A stretch of 8,362 nt of DNA, from contig DJUJ01000112.1 in NCBI GenBank assembly GCA_002438345.1, positions 19,446 through 27,807 of the forward strand, written 5' to 3'. The position numbers and the translations under genes are program-made. The DNA is from Paenibacillus sp. UBA6285. GTDB taxonomy: Bacteria > Bacillota > Bacilli > Paenibacillales > Paenibacillaceae. The notes below the pieces were generated by a model, which ran no database searches, was not told where the DNA came from, and saw only the letters and a list, made by a program, of their open reading frames with translations. Below, piece by piece: positions 6,764-8,362 of the stretch; positions within the stretch are counted from its first letter, which is position 1, and each line of letters starts with the position of its first letter.

Positions 6764-6788
6764 GCTGGAACTCACTTTAAGCTAAAAT
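6761..6788 (+). promoter_or_regulatory. Candidate promoter of the ABC transporter operon
   Basis: TAAAAT at 6783-6788 matches five of six bases of the sigma-A -10 hexamer. Sixteen bases upstream, TTCGCT (6761-6766) is a poor -35 that touches the end of the second repeat. A weak -35 next to a duplicated site is what an activator-dependent promoter would look like. TATAGA at 6795-6800 is an alternative -10. No convincing promoter for the opposite (kinase) direction was found. Confidence 0.35.
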
Positions 6789-6827
6789 TGGAAATATAGA
6801 AGCACAAACGACAGGAGAGATGAAAAG

Positions 6828-7763
6828 ATGGCGATCGCAGTGTTAACCGATGTGGTGAAACGATATGAAGGTAAATTAACAGTGGATCATGTGAATATGA
6901 CGATACAAGAAGGAGAAATCTTTGGCCTACTAGGTCCGAACGGAGCTGGTAAAAGTACAACGATCAGTATGATCTGCGGATTGCTTAAGATTGACGGGGG
7001 AGACATTGTTATTGATGGTCTGCCTGTGACTTCGCAATCCCTCGAGGTGAAGAAAAGAATTGGATTGGTTCCACAAGATTTAGCCCTGTACGACACCATG
7101 ACAGCGGCGGATAACGTCACCTTTTTCGGGAAATTGTACGGTTTGCGTGGCAAGCTCTTGAAGGAACGGGTAGAAGAAGCTCTTACCTTCACAGGACTTA
7201 GCGACCGTGCCAAAGAGAAACCCTCTACCTTCTCTGGAGGGATGAAAAGACGTCTAAACATTGCTTGCGCTATTATGCATCGTCCGAAGCTGATTATTAT
7301 GGATGAGCCGACCGTAGGGATTGATCCGCAATCTCGTAATCATATCCTTGAATCGGTCAAGGAGCTAAATCGACTCGGTTCAACCATTATTTATACGAGT
7401 CACTACATGGAGGAAGTCGCAGCTATTTGTGATCGGGTAGCGATCATGGATAAAGGGCATATCATTGCCTGTGGTACGGAAAAAGAACTTCGTGAAAGGG
7501 TCGCTCAGGAAGAGAAAATCGTCATTAAGGCCACTAATATCACTCCAGAGCTAGTCCACGAGCTGAATCTTCATCCGAGAATTAGCCGCGTAGAAGTAAA
7601 AGAAGGTGTAGTCGAACTGTATCTGCCATCTTCGCAAGGTGAGCTGCAGGATATACTTTTTATTTTTGCCAAACATGAGGGGATTATTGGATCTCTAAAT
7701 ATTGAAGAGCCCGATCTGGAGACGCTATTCCTAAGCCTGACCGGACGGACCTTACGTGATTAA
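6828..7763 (+). CDS. ABC transporter ATP-binding protein (LnrL/YfiL-like)
   Basis: A 311-aa cytoplasmic ATPase that would power an ABC-2-type exporter. All nucleotide-binding motifs are intact: Walker A GPNGAGKS at 36-43 (K42), Q-loop Q83, signature FSGGM at 135-139, Walker B LIIMDE ending in catalytic E160, D-loop VGIDPQSR, and switch H192. The family-typical C-terminal extension (~220-311) ends in the DLETLFLSLTGR motif common to CcmA/DrrA-type drug-export ATPases. AGGAG precedes the ATG by about ten bases. The permease gene starts 20 bases after its stop, so the two are an operon. Length equals that of B. subtilis LnrL (311 aa), and a DesK-like kinase/LuxR regulator pair lies next door, as in the linearmycin-resistance locus. 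The substrate is therefore guessed to be a membrane-active natural product; a generic antibiotic or lipid exporter remains possible. Confidence 0.93.
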   Translation: MAIAVLTDVVKRYEGKLTVDHVNMTIQEGEIFGLLGPNGAGKSTTISMICGLLKIDGGDIVIDGLPVTSQSLEVKKRIGLVPQDLALYDTMTAADNVTFFGKLYGLRGKLLKERVEEALTFTGLSDRAKEKPSTFSGGMKRRLNIACAIMHRPKLIIMDEPTVGIDPQSRNHILESVKELNRLGSTIIYTSHYMEEVAAICDRVAIMDKGHIIACGTEKELRERVAQEEKIVIKATNITPELVHELNLHPRISRVEVKEGVVELYLPSSQGELQDILFIFAKHEGIIGSLNIEEPDLETLFLSLTGRTLRD

Positions 7764-7783
7764 GAGGGGGGAGGAACATTCTA

Positions 7784-8362
7784 ATGAAGACATGGACGAT
7801 TATGATCTACGAGCTGCGCAGGTTATTTAGCTCACGGTCGATGATATTAAATATGTTTTTGCTGCCACTGCTGTTAATCTTTCTACTAGGTGCTTCGCTC
7901 TCTAATGTCGTCGGTGATAAAGGGGCCTCCCAGATTGATCCGGTACGAGTGGGTGTAGTGAATCTTTCTGGAGAAGGCTATGAAAGCTCTGTAATGATGG
8001 ATAGTTTTTTGAAAACAACCGAGCTTAAGGATATCATTACTCCGGTTATGGTAAATAGTCGAGAGGCGGCAGAAAGCGGTCTGCGGACAGGAAAATATGG
8101 TTATGCGGTCATTGTTCCTCTAGGCTTTGATAGCAAGGTACAGAGCGGTGAAACCGCACAGCTGGAGTTTATACTCGGCAAAAAACGTACAGACAATATG
8201 GTCGCAGGGACGGTATTCGATAATTTTCTGAACAATCTTAATTACAAGCAGTCAGTGGCGATGACGCTAGGTCCAGCAGCTTTGAACGTTACAGCACCAA
8301 GTACCAGTAATCAGCCTTCTGTTAAACTTGGAGAACTTAGCGAGGGAGAGTATTCCTATACT
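7784..8362 (+). CDS. ABC-2 type permease, N-terminal part (LnrM/LnrN-like; 3' end outside window)
   Basis: An open frame of 193 codons from ATG 7784 runs past the window end. A strong GGGGGGAGG site ends nine bases before the start. The protein begins with a short cytoplasmic helix (MKTWTIMIYELRRLF), then one membrane segment at about residues 20-41 rich in Leu (MFLLPLLLIFLLGASL). A long extracytoplasmic segment follows, containing VRVGVVNLSGEGY and GKYGYAVIVPLGFDSKVQSG. This is the start of an ABC2_membrane_3 (YhgE/DrrB/CcmB-like) permease, in which the large outer domain sits between the first and later helices. It should pair with the ATPase just upstream, and a second permease gene is expected after it, as in lnrLMN. 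The remaining membrane helices are not in view. Confidence 0.88.
   Translation, partial: MKTWTIMIYELRRLFSSRSMILNMFLLPLLLIFLLGASLSNVVGDKGASQIDPVRVGVVNLSGEGYESSVMMDSFLKTTELKDIITPVMVNSREAAESGLRTGKYGYAVIVPLGFDSKVQSGETAQLEFILGKKRTDNMVAGTVFDNFLNNLNYKQSVAMTLGPAALNVTAPSTSNQPSVKLGELSEGEYSYT

Noticed and set aside
6772..7261. - strand open frames across the start of the ABC ATPase gene
   Set aside because: They lie opposite the Walker A and signature coding region and have no recognisable features.

Overview
The window looks like chromosomal DNA from a Gram-positive, spore-forming Firmicute, most likely Paenibacillus or a close relative. This is inferred from strong AGGAG-type ribosome binding sites, TTG start codons, moderate GC content, and the gene order ftsX / coiled-coil M23 peptidase / CtpB-type S41 protease / MinJ-like PDZ membrane protein. 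I know that order from Bacilli around the ftsEX-ctpB-minJ locus. No rRNA, tRNA, CRISPR array, transposase or phage gene is visible.

Left half (1-4770, + strand): a cell-envelope and division cluster. It opens with the C-terminal end of FtsX. Next comes a secreted protein with a signal peptide, long coiled coils, an Ala/Arg and poly-Ser linker and a LytM/M23 domain that keeps its metal ligands. A membrane-anchored carboxyl-terminal processing protease (PDZ, S41 and PG_binding_1 domains) follows, closed by a strong intrinsic terminator that begins in its stop codon. After a roughly 250-base gap lies a polytopic membrane protein with a C-terminal PDZ domain that resembles MinJ, closed by a second strong terminator. 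The likely theme is FtsEX-controlled peptidoglycan hydrolysis, envelope proteolysis and division-site placement.

Right half (4794-8362): a membrane-stress signalling and export module. On the - strand, a DesK-like (HPK7) sensor kinase gene is followed by a NarL/LuxR-type response regulator gene. Diverging from them on the + strand are an ABC ATPase of 311 aa and the start of an ABC-2 permease that runs off the window. Gene sizes and content match the Bacillus subtilis LnrJK-LnrLMN (YfiJK-YfiLMN) linearmycin-resistance system, but here the regulator pair is divergent from the transporter. The 126-base divergent intergenic region carries a tandem pair of ~20-bp repeats, 23 bp apart, one of which contains a perfect TGACT-TT-AGTCA dyad. 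This is the best candidate for the regulator's binding site and the most novel-looking non-coding element in the window.

No wholly unknown gene system is evident. The most interesting points are the FtsX-coupled hydrolase that appears catalytically intact, the duplicated putative operator, and the divergent layout of the Lnr-like module.
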